A stretch of DNA of 64,000 bases from Ecdyonurus torrentis (taxonomy: Eukaryota; Arthropoda; Insecta; Ephemeroptera; Heptageniidae): the NCBI GenBank assembly GCA_949318235.1, contig OX439137.1:3296537-3360536 (forward strand), read 5' to 3'. The notes under the pieces were generated by a model. The model was not told where the DNA came from and did not search any database. It saw nothing but the letters and a program-made list of their open reading frames with translations. Both the position numbers and the translations under genes were made by a program. Numbering within the stretch: the first letter of the stretch is position 1; each line of letters begins with the position of its first letter. This document shows positions 33,801 through 42,371 of the stretch, one piece after another.

Positions 33801-35784
33801 CCCAAACTTGAGACATGAACAAACACATCCAAAACAAACACCATCATAACATTCAAATAACCCAACTTATCATGCCTTTCATGTAACCAAAAACATACAA
33901 AAACAAGATGTACATAAAAACATTTACATGACCCCTGATCTGCATGTACTTGCTTATTTTACAACCATTACTCCAATAATAGCCTATAATATGTAGTAGT
34001 ATTTAAATGATTACAGTACTCCCCCCCCCCCCCCCTCCATAAACATGACAAAAAATATAATTAACAAACATTATAATGTACGTACACTCCCCCGAGATAA
34101 ATCTGACCGCAGCGTTCATGTCTCCAAATGTTAAATATATGAGGAGACTTTAACGCGACCGGTCAGATTTATCTGGGGGGAGTGTACATAGTACATACAC
34201 ACGAAAAATGATACCCTACCCAGGTAATAAAAAGGAGGCGGGGGACGTGACTTGTGAAAAGCTTTTCAGAAAAGATTGGCCCTTTGAAAGGCTACTCGAT
34301 TAGGCATCAGGCCCCTTTCAAAGTAGAGTGTCCTTTGTTGATGAGGTCACTGACCTTTCGTAAGGCCACTCGAAAGGGTGCAATGACCCAATCGAAGAAA
34401 GGCCACTCTACTTTGAAGGATTCTCAAAAGTCTCGTCTCTTTATTTGTTTTACCTGGGCAATATATTTTACCATATTTTAAAACACATGCTGCATTTAAA
34501 TAGTACGTACGTAATATATATTATCACAGTCGTATATTGACTAATGAAGGAACAACTGTTTTGAGGCTGACTATAAGCTACTCCGCTCACACCCGCTTCC
34601 GTTTCGACTTACTACACATGCACAGTATGTCGAAACAGAAGCAGATGTGAGCAAAATTGCTTAAAATTGGCCTCAAAACAGTTAATGCTTTATAATATTC
34701 AGTAGGTGTATTTGTTTAAGATGCCCAATCATTTAAAAAAGTGAAAGATCGGGTCTTACCTGATGTTAACAGGTAATGAGGAAGTTTCCATAAAGTTAAG
34801 ACCCTGTTTTAAGCACATTTTTAGAAAGAGTATAACAAGTAGATTCTATTGAAGTCAATAAATTATTAATTTATTAATTACATTTTAGTAATTAATTTCC
34901 CTCTAAAACAAGCCCGCCACGCCTCCCCCCTCCCCTCTTCAAGACCCTTTTGTCATCTATGATCGTCTTCTGTAAATTTAGACGCGGTCAATTGTGGTCA
35001 GTGGTTTAGTTAAATAATAAGGGTTTAGATATTGTTTCAGTGTGGGACTGGTATGCCACTCGGCATTATTGTATACATATTACATACTTCCTTCCCCTGT
35101 GTGTAACCAAAATGATTTTTATCATTTGCATAACATATGTATGTATGCCATATGTATATATTTTATTATCAGCTTGCATTAATCCTTAATGGGTACCTAC
35201 AGATAATATGTAACAGTGTTTGTCTAACACATGTATGTACAGCTCTGGCCAAAAGTTCCCGAACGGGGCAGCGGCGGCCGCTGCGTTTTCTCATAAAGAT
35301 AACATACATGTTGTTGCGGGTTGCCTATGCAAATCGTTTGGAAAATTTTGGCCAGAGCTGTACATACATACATAAAAAGTACATAAATGTACTGGAGATA
35401 TATATTCATGGATACATGAAAGGCTAACGACCCCAGACCTTACGTTAGGTCATCGTCATACATACAAAAAGTTCATTATGTATTATAAGGAAGTGTCTCA
35501 GTACCATATTTTAGTGTTTTTGAAGATTTTAAATACTTACCAAAAGCCTCTAATTTACAGCTTAGTCCTTGGTAGAATCCAATCACACTCATAACATCAA
35601 CTTTTGTTCCTTCTGGGTGATGATACTGTAAACAAAAACAAAAAAAAAATTTAGAAGAATAAAACGACGATACCAGACGAAAATGAATTATTTTGACCTT
35701 GACATTTGACACGTACTTCAGTATTAACATTAATATATTTACCTTTGAGAGATATTGTTTAATTTTATGCTCCTCTGAAGGCAT
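20958..35784 (-). CDS. TSG101: TSG101, ESCRT-I subunit (complete gene, spliced)
   Basis: Ubiquitin- and P(T/S)AP-binding subunit of ESCRT-I, acting at endosomes in cargo sorting and at the midbody in abscission. Nine coding positions were read with GT/AG borders and matching phases: 35743-35784, 35541-35625, 32185-32250 (or 27089-27154), 25371-25534, 24651-24777, 23692-23966, 23033-23143, 21761-21993, 20958-21144. They sum to 1290 nt, a 429-aa protein plus stop; human TSG101 is 390 aa. Order: UEV domain (about residues 1-145; E2-like fold without catalytic Cys), Pro/Tyr-rich linker of PYPPYP units (exon 6, longer than in mammals), coiled coil (exons 7-8), C-terminal steadiness box (exons 8-9, LDVFLKQVR, SRKQF). 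The third exon is duplicated, see its two entries. Introns range from 117 nt to about 5 kb and are full of foldback elements. Identification is very secure. Confidence 0.97.
21761..21993 (-). CDS. TSG101: TSG101 coding exon 8 (coiled coil, TTAP site)
   Basis: 233 nt, phase 0 in and phase 2 out. Long charged heptad-rich coiled coil (ELETLRRTNQELGQGKV, ETLVSRLEREGAELDKS, KEAELDKALSRL) that packs with VPS28 and VPS37 in ESCRT-I. It ends in VTTTAPLYKQ. Human TSG101 has PTAPLYKQ here, so the first Pro of the internal P(T/S)AP motif is Thr. Acceptor TTGCACAG, donor AAACA|GTGAGT. Confidence 0.95.
22345..22600. mobile_element. Palindrome nested in family F copy
   Basis: AGAGAATCTTAAACAGAGAAG with GACAACCTCATGTTTTA at the left is mirrored by AAAACATGAGGTTGTC and CTTCTCTGTTATGG at the right. 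The inner pair is AGACCCACAATACATCTGTT and AACAGATGTATTGCGGGTCT. TACCCAAACTTTTAAG also faces TTAAGTTTGGGTA. Confidence 0.8.
22716..22785 (+). ncRNA. Hammerhead-ribozyme-like motif in a repeat
   Basis: CTGAAGA (22734-22740) fits the hammerhead core CUGANGA. After one extra A comes a perfect GAGGGC-TGTT-GCCCTC stem-loop (22742-22757), then GAAACGTC (22758-22765), which supplies GAAA, the short ACGT helix III and the C17 cleavage position. The flanks CAATTTTACTA and TAGTAAAATTG can form helix I. The 5' flank carries a duplication of GAAGAAGAGGGC, which opens a bulge. This is the minimal type I form reported in Penelope-like elements and related retroelements. A degenerate copy (CTGAAGA ... CAAATGTAT) lies at about 26,353-26,390. 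The extra A next to stem II is non-canonical. Confidence 0.45.
22786..22890 (+). repeat. Interspersed repeat joined to the hammerhead-like motif
   Basis: GTGCCATCAAGATTTTCAC, then GTGGTAAGGCGCTTGTTG and TTTCTCCTATCCTTTTC. Related stretches occur at 18,895-18,985, 26,772-26,840, 19,975-20,030 and 31,980-32,065. In both cases where the hammerhead-like motif is found, this repeat follows it, so it is probably the body of the same element family. Confidence 0.55.
23033..23143 (-). CDS. TSG101: TSG101 coding exon 7 (start of coiled coil)
   Basis: 111 nt, phase 0 on both sides. Encodes ASPSTTSGTITEEHIRAS then LLSAVEDKLRRRLREQFSQ, matching the human GTISEDTIRASLISAV region that begins the ESCRT-I coiled coil. 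Acceptor TTTGTAG, donor CAG|GTACAG. A foldback repeat ends about 20 nt from the donor on the intron side. Confidence 0.95.
23692..23966 (-). CDS. TSG101: TSG101 coding exon 6 (Pro/Tyr-rich linker)
   Basis: 275 nt, phase 1 in and phase 0 out. The linker has repeated YPPYPPYP-type units with Gly, Ala and Gln between them (STPYPPYPPYPVANTPYP, GGYPPYPPYP, SAYPPYPTG), followed by SQPPPQAAFPSFAGYPP. It is longer and more regular than the mammalian linker and explains most of the extra protein length. The repeat units suggest slippage growth. In mammals this region carries binding sites for midbody and ESCRT partners; I did not find an exact copy of those sites. Confidence 0.94.
23997..24335. mobile_element. 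MITE, family D copy 1 (in TSG101 intron)
   Basis: Starts AGCCATAGACCACATAAA and ends CTCTGGTCTATTCC plus T, then TTAA on the right and CTAA on the left. It contains TATGACGTCAGAAACATGC. It lies between TSG101 exons 5 and 6, its left end only 31 bp from the exon 6 acceptor border. Confidence 0.8.
24651..24777 (-). CDS. TSG101: TSG101 coding exon 5 (end of UEV)
   Basis: 127 nt, phase 0 in and phase 1 out. Encodes NSYNLLGLIQVMIMTFGEQP followed by PVYSKP, closing the UEV domain, then the start of the linker (RDGAAAQAQPTPYPTQ). The PPVYSKP stretch aligns with human PPVFSRP, whose Val141-Phe142 close the peptide groove; here the aromatic residue is Tyr. Acceptor TTTCTAG, donor CAGC|GTAAGT. Confidence 0.95.
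25371..25534 (-). CDS. TSG101: TSG101 coding exon 4 (UEV core)
   Basis: 164 nt, phase 1 in and phase 0 out. Encodes NVYNIPVCVWVMDTHPYNAP, ICYVKPTPDMQIKVSKYVD and HNGKVYLPYLHDWQP. This is the UEV core. The Tyr of NVYN (human Tyr68) and the Met of PDMQI (human Met95) line the P(T/S)AP groove; the Trp of VWV aligns with ubiquitin-contacting Trp75. The catalytic Cys of true E2 enzymes is absent, as expected. Acceptor TCTACAG, donor CCT|GTGAGT. Confidence 0.96.
25650..26263 (+). mobile_element. Rearranged family A copies in TSG101 intron
   Basis: GTGTATGCATTCATGTTAAAG at 25651 starts a family A unit and ACACCCTATAG at 26251 ends one. In between is an inverted piece (CAGCATAGGAAAAAC ... TTTTCCCTATGCTGG). 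It looks like two or more insertions with a foldback in the middle. It begins about 120 bp from the exon 4 acceptor border. Confidence 0.6.
26417..26769. mobile_element. Palindromic MITE, family C copy 2
   Basis: 353 bp, left flank TTAA, right flank TGAA (decayed). It interrupts another repeat: the sequence before it (GGTTGCAACCTC) and after it (CTGTGCCATCAAT) belong together by comparison with 18.75-18.96 kb and 22.79-22.87 kb. It lies in the intron between TSG101 exon 3b and exon 4. Confidence 0.8.
27089..27154 (-). CDS. TSG101: TSG101 exon 3, copy b (alternative UEV tongue)
   Basis: 66 nt, phase 1 in and out, a second version of exon 3 about 5 kb downstream of copy a. It encodes VFSNGTKKNLLSLNGTIPV then NYKG and matches copy a at 14 of 23 residues. 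Acceptor TTTTTCAG and donor AAGG|GTAAGC are both good, and there is no frameshift or stop. Asn45 and Asp46 (human numbering) become Ser and Asn, while the peptide-groove Tyr and the GTIPV strand are kept. Codons are AT-rich (TTA, AAT, TAT). Most likely one of a pair of alternative exons. A silent duplicate is the other option, but the intact phase, length and splice sites speak against long decay. Confidence 0.85.
27738..28411. mobile_element. Foldback element, family F, interrupted
   Basis: GATGTTGTTGAGAACAAT at the left, GTCCGCAACAACATTGAT at the right. It is split by a separate palindrome at 27941-28380. A further copy, diverged, lies just before it (27,400-27,642, ends TTGATGCTGTAG / CTACAGCATCGA). 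Confidence 0.7.
27941..28380. mobile_element. Palindrome nested in family F
   Basis: CTGGCTGCGCCCAAAGGG at the left, CCCTTTGGGAGCAGCCAG at the right. An inner pair is formed by AGTTTCAGACAAATGAAAGG and CCTTTCATTTGTCTGAAACT. Part of the inner sequence (AGCCAAATGCAAGTA) recurs at about 21,598-21,613, where GCAGCCAGAGCGA also follows. Confidence 0.75.
29051..29175. mobile_element. Short palindrome, family E copy (TSG101 intron)
   Basis: ATGATATTCGTAAACCCTG ... AGGATTTACGAACATCAT. Confidence 0.75.
29262..29492. mobile_element. Foldback element, family F (best copy)
   Basis: GATGTTGTTGCGAGTAAT with ATGTGTATCTCG at the left is mirrored by AGATACACATATTGC with TCACAACAACATC at the right. The inside has several short repeats of the same words (TGTCACACGAAGCAA, ACTTACACATTTTGC). 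TSG101 intron between exons 3a and 3b. Confidence 0.8.
29607..30301. mobile_element. hAT-like foldback element, short form (695 bp)
   Basis: TIRs begin TAGAGTACTCTAGAAGG and run on into GGGGGGAGTATACGCG. The 8-bp target duplication GGTAAGAC lies at 29599-29606 and 30302-30309. Inverted similarity extends past the TIRs (GGGGTTTTTTGG..., CGTAAGTAATGG). It lies in the intron between the two copies of TSG101 exon 3. There is no transposase. Confidence 0.85.
30985..31279. mobile_element. Palindromic MITE, family H copy 1
   Basis: AAAGGCGTAGAAC ... GTTCTACGCCTTT. Inner arms (TAACATACCTAAATATCAA / TTGATATTTTGGTATGTTA) and the centre (TGCCATTTAGTAAAT) are mirrored. It lies in the TSG101 intron between exons 3a and 3b. 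A poly-A/poly-T-free example of near-perfect foldback. Confidence 0.8.
31711..32062. repeat. Inverted pair of the TCTCCTATCC repeat (TSG101 intron 3a-3b)
   Basis: AAATTTGAAAGAAAATGC with AGGAGAAACCAGCG and CTTACCATAGTGAAGAGAG at the left are mirrored by CTCTCTTCACTATGGTAAG, GGGTTCTCCTATCC and TTTCTTTCAAATTT at the right. The middle has a second pair (CACTTAACTATGGAACTC / GAGTCCCATAGTTCA). It ends 120 bp from the exon 3a donor. Confidence 0.7.
32185..32250 (-). CDS. TSG101: TSG101 exon 3, copy a (canonical UEV tongue)
   Basis: 66 nt, phase 1 in and out. With the flanking split codons it encodes VFNDGSQKELANLQGTIPV then TYKG. This is the beta1-beta2 hairpin (the tongue) of the UEV domain. It keeps the family's V-F-N-D-G; in human TSG101 Val43, Asn45 and Asp46 of this stretch contact ubiquitin. 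The Tyr of TYKG aligns with human Tyr63 in the P(T/S)AP groove. Acceptor CCCACAG, donor AAGG|GTAAGT. Its codons are richer in G+C than those of copy b. It looks like the ancestral form. Confidence 0.95.
34082..34188. mobile_element. Short palindrome GTACACTCCCCC
   Basis: GTACACTCCCCCGAGATAAA with TCTGACCG at the left is mirrored by CGGTCAGATTTATCTGGGGG and GAGTGTAC at the right; 107 bp. TSG101 intron between exons 2 and 3a. Confidence 0.8.
34217..34459. mobile_element. Palindromic element ACCCAGGTAA
   Basis: ACCCAGGTAATAAA ... TTTTACCTGGG, about 243 bp, with inner mirrored words (TTTCAAAGTAGAGTG / CACTCTACTTTGAAG; CCTTTGAAAGGC). Imperfect foldback. Only copy seen here. Confidence 0.65.
34537..34695. 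mobile_element. Palindromic element GACTAATGAAGGAACAAC
   Basis: Left arm TGTTTTGAGGCTGACTATAA, CGCTTCCGTTTCGAC; right arm GTCGAAACAGAAGCAGATG, GGCCTCAAAACAGTTA. A half copy lies at 24,385-24,470 (GTCGAAACAGAAGCGGATG ... GAACAACAC in complement), inside a TSG101 intron. Confidence 0.7.
35240..35360. mobile_element. Tc1/mariner-type MITE
   Basis: TIRs CAGCTCTGGCCAAAAG / TTTTGGCCAGAGCTG with TA on both sides (35238-35239, 35361-35362); 121 bp. The GC-rich left interior (GGGGCAGCGGCGGCCGCTGC) contrasts with the AT-rich surroundings. The TIR and TA target are typical of Tc1-like elements. It lies 180 bp after TSG101 exon 2, within the exon 2-3a intron. Confidence 0.85.
35541..35625 (-). CDS. TSG101: TSG101 coding exon 2
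   Basis: 85 nt, phase 0 in and phase 1 out. Encodes YHHPEGTKVDVMSVIGFYQG followed by LSCKLEAF, the second UEV segment leading into the first beta strand. Acceptor TTTACAG, donor TTTG|GTAAGT. The final G is shared with the first codon (Val) of whichever third exon is used. Confidence 0.95.
35743..35784 (-). CDS. TSG101: TSG101 coding exon 1
   Basis: Start exon, 14 codons reading MPSEEHKIKQYLSK, ending in phase 0 at a donor reading AAG|GTAAAT. It corresponds to the N-terminal helix of the UEV domain. The ATG was chosen because the length and spacing to exon 2 match the family. The following intron is only 117 nt, the shortest in the gene. Confidence 0.93.
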
Positions 35785-36261
35785 TTTTACGTTGTTTATT
35801 GCAGCCTAAGCTATTAGAAATATGTTTAAAAACAGTGAGACTTTTTTGAAAGGCCAAAACCTGGCCCAATGGAGGGTCCAGGGAAAACAAGTTTTTTATG
35901 CAGTAAAATTTGTATTTTCAGTATAACTACTTTACCATACGTTACTAAACTAGTTTTATGCAATGCTAACAAATAAATTTACCAAATATTACACTTATTT
36001 TTACTGTATTTTGGATAAATATTGTAATTCTTTTTTTTTTTTAATTTCCGTCAAATAATTTTGTCAGCTGATTTTGAAGCGTGATTCATTACAATGTTGC
36101 CAAGTCATTTTTCTTAATTATCATTTTTTATTCTAATTTTGGATAAAATGTTACAAAAAATGCTTTATAAATATAATTTATATTTTTATATTCACAATTT
36201 TCCAAAATAATTCTCCTTTTTTAATTTTTTATCTTGTAAAGAAATAAATCTGGCAATGTTG

Positions 36262-36269
36262 TGACGTCA
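36262..36269. promoter_or_regulatory. TGACGTCA (CRE-type) site upstream of TSG101
   Basis: Perfect palindromic CRE, about 480 nt upstream of the TSG101 start codon, followed by ATATCCG. It is not inside any repeat family I recognised here, unlike most other TGACGTCA sites in this window. A role as TSG101 promoter element is inferred from position only. Confidence 0.35.
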
Positions 36270-36424
36270 TATCCGTAATATTGTCAGATGTGAAAAATAA
36301 GTTTGATGTCAAGTGTTGTAAATCGTATTTTTGCCTTGTTTATGATTAATTAAGTTTAATTTAGGTGTAAGATATTAAGACGTATATTTAATTAAACATA
36401 TGAAAAGTGATCAAATTGAAATTA

Positions 36425-36470
36425 CGGCGTGTATAACCCGTGATAAACGGGATTGACACGGAACACGCCG
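36425..36470. other. Compact GC-rich double hairpin 5' of TSG101
   Basis: CGGCGTGT (36425-36432) pairs with ACACGCCG (36463-36470), and enclosed in it CCCGT (36437-36441) pairs with ACGGG (36447-36451) around a GATAA loop. It is one of very few GC-rich patches in this part. Followed by ATCCTGTTTGGGTGAGACC. Possible 5'-UTR or promoter structure; function unknown. Confidence 0.4.
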
Positions 36471-38552
36471 ATCCTGTTTGGGTGAGACCATTTCTCGTTC
36501 ATTTCACCAATATATTTAACGAATTTCAATCTAATTTTATAATTATTTTAATTAAAAATATCATTCTTTAATATATGCTTATTTATTTAAATGTAATTTT
36601 AAATATAATTATTACTTCAGGTTCAGTAAATTTGATATTTAAAAAAGGGTTGTTTTCAGTGTTGATCAAACTGATGGGGGAAAAAATTGCATTTTTATAT
36701 TTACATATGGCCTTTTTTTTTATCAAGGTTTTATTTTGCAGTTGTATTAATCTATTAATTTTAATTAATATAGATTAGATAACAATATAGCTTATTTTCA
36801 TAAATTTACTTAAAATTTATTGAGGTATATTCGATTGAGGTCAAAAAGATAACAAAAAATTGATGCAGTAATTTAACGCAAACGAATCTTCTCTTTGCCG
36901 CCGCGATCTTTGTTTTCTTTTTTTATAATCGTCTTAGAAATTTGGATTTTGGTTACTTAATTATTATAATTTTCTTTGCTTTGCAATTATATTATGACCT
37001 TGTTGTGCCTTTAAAAGATTACTTTAAACTTCTTTTGTAACGCTCTGTTTTAAAATGCAAAATACGAACCTCTAACTTTTGGATATAACAGTAATCAAAA
37101 TTTTAATTTTTTAAATTTTCTTTTTGTATACGCGAAATTTTACTATGTATATTTACTATGTTTTTTAATTTTTGTATTTAATTTCAAGTTTGTATTATTT
37201 ATTGTCAAAACAATCAGTCAACAGCATGTCTCATAATTGATTTTATTTTGGATTTTATGATATAAACTAAATTTTTGTAGGTTCCAATTTTGGTCCCATA
37301 TTATATTTTCACTTTTATTTTTGCTATATTTTTACTTTTATTTACATATATACATTTGCAAACGATCAATATTAATTTGCAATTAATATTACTTCGTTAA
37401 GTATTTCCTGTTACATAATATACAATACAGTATTGTTTATTTCGCAAAAAAATAAAAAATTCATTGCTTATATTTGGCAAAAAAAAAAAGGGGGGGGGTT
37501 GTTTATGTATATAAAAACGAAAATAAAATGACGTATCTTATTAAAGTTATATCATCTTTATACTTAATTGAATTAAACTACCGTATACCATAACGTATCA
37601 TTCCATCAGTATACCATAATTTTATTCGTCTCACATTAAAAAGATAAAATAATAAACAGTTATAAAACAAAAATTTATTCTCTGTAATTTTTTAATTACA
37701 ATAAGCGTCTCAGACGCGAGAAACCAAAAATAAATATTACGTATTAAACTTTTGTCGGCGTTTGTTTTTTTATTGTATGATTAATCAGTACTATAATACT
37801 TTTTTATTCATTGGTTTTTCTCAAGTATAAAATATTAGATTGCCTGCACCGTAAATTACGTAATACATCAATTCATTGTTGCATAATGTGCATAATTAAA
37901 GTTATTTAAAATAAAATAGTTCCTTTAGTATAGTTTTAAACATATAAATAAAAAATGAACTTATTAGGAAGAAAGTGACCGAATTGGTGCGGAAGAAATA
38001 GTAAAAATAGGACCTTTTTTTTTCCCCTCATATAATTATTCGTACGTAATTTATGCAGCAAAACAAAAAATTCAAATAAAAATTTAAAAAAAAAAAGTTC
38101 CAAAAAAAGAATTTAAAGTAAGCTAAAATTAAAAGTTTAATTTTTACATTGCATAATTTGAATACATTTGAGCGTGTTTTCATGTTTGATATGACTGCAA
38201 ATGTAATCATTTTGGATATATATTTTTTTTAGTTTATTTCACACTGAAATGAAATACTGCACCGTATGTGTATTTCTTATTTCTTATTATTATCTATAAA
38301 GTTCTATTCACACGGTGGAATATTTATTATGTATCGTGAATAATGAATTTTATTCAATCTCCAATAAAAACTACTATAATTCCATGCAAAATAGGCAACT
38401 TAACTTCATCAGGACAGGACACGGCATTATAGCGTAAAGTCGATCAGTGGCAAGGGTCATACTTGATTAGTTTTATGTTAATTTTGGTCTGGCCATATAC
38501 AATGTTAAATTGGTGTTTTTTAAAAGTATGATTTTTTTTTTCTTTGCAATAC

Positions 38553-38587
<35 letters not shown>

Positions 38588-38693
38588 TTAAATTTGCACA
38601 TCACTAATTAAGTATCACTTAAAAAGTATACTTTCAAACTTCACCATTACCAACAAAATAAGAAGAGAAGTTATTACAACCGCATGCACCCCC

Positions 38694-38828
38694 AATGGAT
38701 CTTATCGGTTTAGCGTAAAAAAAAAAAGATTTCGAAAAAAATTTTAACGAAAAATACTAGACATACTTTTACGTGTTTTAAGCCATAGAATTTTTTTAAG
38801 CATTTTTTTAAACCGATAACCTCCATTC
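38694..38828. mobile_element. Family G palindromic repeat copy 1
   Basis: AATGGATCTTATCGGTTTAG ... TTTTTAAACCGATAACCTCC. The inside has AAAAATACTAGACATAC and TTTTACGTGTTTTAAGCCAT. Confidence 0.65.
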
Positions 38829-39202
38829 TCAGATTCTAATCAAGTTATAGAAATGAAATTTAACATATATATATCAACTTCAATATTATATTGATCACCT
38901 GTGAAATTTTGGTGGTTATACGTGGGGAAAATTGTGCGAGAAAAAAGGGTTGCATTCGGTTGTAAAAATCTCTGATCTTATTTTGCCCAGGGTATAGTCT
39001 GGATATTATAAAAAAGTCAAGTCATAAGTAATCTGGTAATAGAGAAATGCAATACAGTAAATGTGTTTGCTTGGCATTTTAATGACTGCTGTATATAACT
39101 AAATTATTACGGTACTGACAGAGTCGTCGGTAGATATTAAAAAATCATGCACTCTGTAATTAGGAATTTATGATGCATTCCTCCAGGTGATGCATAGGTT
39201 AA

Positions 39203-39525
39203 AGGCATAGGCCACATAAAACAACATGTGCTTTTTAATGAATAAACACGAAATGGGATCTTCAAAACTGATGACAATTTTTACCAGAATGTTAATAGCC
39301 CCACGAGAGAGCGTAAAAAAAAACTGTAAAGTATGCAATCATGTTGATGACGTCAGAAACATGCAAAAATTAGTATGAAAAATGTTGTGCGGGTTGCATA
39401 AATTGATTATTTTGATCACTGCTACGGTGCTACTGTTGGGTTTTGAGACAAACTAATGTTATTTATGTAAATCCCATCAAGTGTTTTGTGATATAAATGC
39501 TTATGTTTTTCTCTGGTCTATTCCT
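39203..39525. mobile_element. MITE, family D copy 2
   Basis: Same family as 23997-24335, with TTAA on both sides (39199-39202, 39526-39529) and an internal TGACGTCA. Confidence 0.82.
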
Positions 39526-40439
39526 TTAATTATAAAAACAAGGATATAGTGTCTTATTTTGCAGCTCATATCTATCTCTTCACGGTATAAAATATTTTAG
39601 ATTTGCAATAAGTATGATTTATACAGTTCAGTGAGTTTCATTCAATCTAATCACTGCATTTAAAGACATTAAATTTCCGTTCGATCAAATTTGTAATTAT
39701 AATTGCTTCTGTGTGAACACGTACGCCAATAGGATTTATAGGATAGATACCAGCAGTACGTAATAGATTATTAGATTTGAAATAACAATAAAATGTAAAA
39801 ATGCTCTTTACCAATATCTCTTCTTTCTTATTGATAAAGGTCTTGATTAATTTTTAATCTATGGGATAATCAGCAAAATTATTGGAATGGAAATACTAAA
39901 TAAAAAATCATTATATATATTTTTAAATATAGTGCCTAGTACCCCTTGCGTTGTTGTTGTTGTTTTTAATAATTGTTTTGTGTGCACTCCAATTACCGGT
40001 ATGTAATTTCAAAGTTAATGGCAACAAAAATGATAAAATTGTTAGTACCCATAACAATCTGATAAGGAAGAAAATAAATTAAAATTTTCATTTTTTTAAG
40101 TGCTGCAAAATGACTCACCATTTTTTTCTTCTTTTCTTTTTACATAATAGTTATTATTTGTAATTGTCTGATTCAACTTTTTACTATGGTATAAAATAAA
40201 ATAACACATGATTTTTTTAATATTTTACTATTATATATATTTGTAACTAATTTGCAATGTTATTCTTATGAGAAAAACATGCAGCGAATTTCAATTATAT
40301 ATACTTTACCTTGTATTATATAATTATGCAATGCATCATACATGCCTAAAAAATTTTCAACAATCGTATATTTAAAATGAATCAGATTTTTCTGTCTTTA
40401 CAACTTTAAATCAAATCACCGTATAGTACCTTATTTTAA

Positions 40440-40824
40440 AGCCCTTGTCAACTTACTTTTTTTTATCATTTAGAATACTAAACTGATAATTGCCATACCT
40501 TAATATACATGAATTAAACACCAACACGTTGATTTTGTATTTATTTTTATTTATTTTTCTTTTTGCGGTTATATCACGTATCTGACGTCACAATGTACCG
40601 CCGCCAATCACAGTCACCGCTCTGGTCACGTGATAAATTTAAGCCTCTCAAGTTCTTTACCCCTATCAGTACATTGTGACGTCAGATACGTGATATAACC
40701 GCAAAAAGGAAAATAAACGAAAATAAATACAAAACCAACGCGATGGTGTCTAATTCATGGATATTAAGGTATAGTAATTATCAATCTAGTATAAATGATA
40801 AAAAAAAGTAAGTTAACAAGGGAT
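40440..40824. mobile_element. Palindromic MITE, family C copy 3
   Basis: 385 bp, left flank TTAA, right flank TTCA. Two TGACGTCA sites in mirror positions. Its centre is inverted relative to copy 1 (CCGCCAATCACAGTCACCG lies on the left side). Confidence 0.8.
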
Positions 40825-41384
40825 TTCAGCCTCACGTAATCAAAAAAGTTAGTCTTATTTTTTGCAATTTTTTAACCTCATCATTTTGTAAGGGTACAGA
40901 ACGGTGTGAATGAATGATATAACCAAGTAAATTTATTAAATTTTACGTTTTTAATTTCATATTTTGATGCCAGCATAAGTTTTAAATTACATAAAAGTAA
41001 ATTCTTTATGTATTAAAACATAAGTTTAAATAAACTTTGTTTCGTGTGTTTAATGAATTAAAACATTTTATACAAATTGTAAAAGATATTGACCTAAGAC
41101 AGAAAGACGTGGTGTTGTATTAAAAAAGTTAATGATGCTTGAAACAAGTACCATGTATTCATCACCTGTGCTAACATTATACTCTGAGAGAATATTTAAT
41201 ATACTTTTCTCATGATATAAGTATGTATGTACTGTAACGTTTATCAATTTATAAAACGTCTGTCTTATAGTTCTCAAGTCTGTAATTATTATTATATGTT
41301 CCGCCGGCAATATTAATAAGAAAATTATCGTTATACTGAACTGTTAACAGGGAAGTATCTGTCTTACATTAAATATATTATTTG

Positions 41385-41418
<34 letters not shown>

Positions 41419-41504
41419 GAAAGATAAAAAATAATAAAAGAAAGAAAGATTTTTTTTTAACTAATTTTATGTGCGTTAAATATTTTTCAAAGTGTAACTT
41501 CAAA

Positions 41505-41529
41505 CGGGGGGGGGGGGGGGGGGGGGGGG
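41505..41529. repeat. Poly-G run (25 nt)
   Basis: Longest of several G or C homopolymers (others at about 4239-4258, 33451-33467, 34020-34035, 51079-51093, 62311-62324). In an AT-rich genome these are notable and may form G-quadruplexes. Confidence 0.9.
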
Positions 41530-41575
41530 AAACGAGGAAAATATTAAGGTGTTGGAACTAAAACCTGAGATAGTA

Positions 41576-41684
41576 ATGCTGTTCGTAAACCCTGTTCTCT
41601 GCACCAAAAATGACGATCGCGTATGGTTATTCAAATGGAATGCGCATTTTTTGGTGCAAGAGAACAGGGTTTACGAACAGCATT
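41576..41684. mobile_element. Short palindrome, family E (best copy)
   Basis: About 109 bp: ATGCTGTTCGTAAACCCTGT ... ACAGGGTTTACGAACAGCAT. The inner part is TGACGATCGCGTATGG with ATGCGCATTTTTTGG. Almost the whole length can fold into one hairpin. Confidence 0.85.
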
Positions 41685-41888
41685 TTTGATTGAGGTTAAA
41701 GGTGGAACTTGCAGCTTCAAGATGCTCTTTTTTTTTTTTTTTTTTTTTTATTTATTTAGGTAGGACTTGATATCCATCACGAGCGCTATAGAAATAATAC
41801 AATATAGAACTTGTAAAGCATGGTAACTAAATTACAAGTTTTTTCCCTAGTTTGTGAAACTATGATAGTAATATTGTGTATATATTAA

Positions 41889-42221
41889 AGCCATAGACCA
41901 CATAAAGCAACATGTGCTTTTTAATTAATAAACACAAAATGGGATCTTCAAAACTGTTAACAATTTTTACCAGAATGTTAATGTAGCCCCACGAGAGAGA
42001 GTGAAAACACTGTAAAGTATGCAATTTACGTAAAAATTTATGTTTATGACGTCAGAAACATGCAAAAAATTAGTATGAAAATGTTGTGCTGGTTGCATAA
42101 ATCAAAATTTCTGATCACTGCTACGGAGCTACTGTTGGGTTTTGAGACAAACTAAAGTTATTTATGTAAGTCCCGCATCAAGTGTTTTGTGATGCTTATG
42201 TTTTTCTCTGGTCTATTCCTT
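41889..42221. mobile_element. MITE, family D copy 3
   Basis: Same family, TTAA on both sides, internal TATGACGTCAGAAACATGC. A decayed relative lies at about 61,372-61,615, next to family C copy 5. Confidence 0.82.
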
Positions 42222-42321
42222 TAAGTATGAAGGTCCCATTTTGTGTTTAATCTTTTAATTTATATTATTACTTTTTAGTAAACGCAGGATCTTTTCAAAG
42301 CTTATTTCGCAGCATTCCGCT

Positions 42322-42371
<50 letters not shown>

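Noticed and set aside
36887..36915. Small GC patch GCCGCCGCGATC as a gene start
   Set aside because: No open frame, donor or supporting motif cluster was found next to it.
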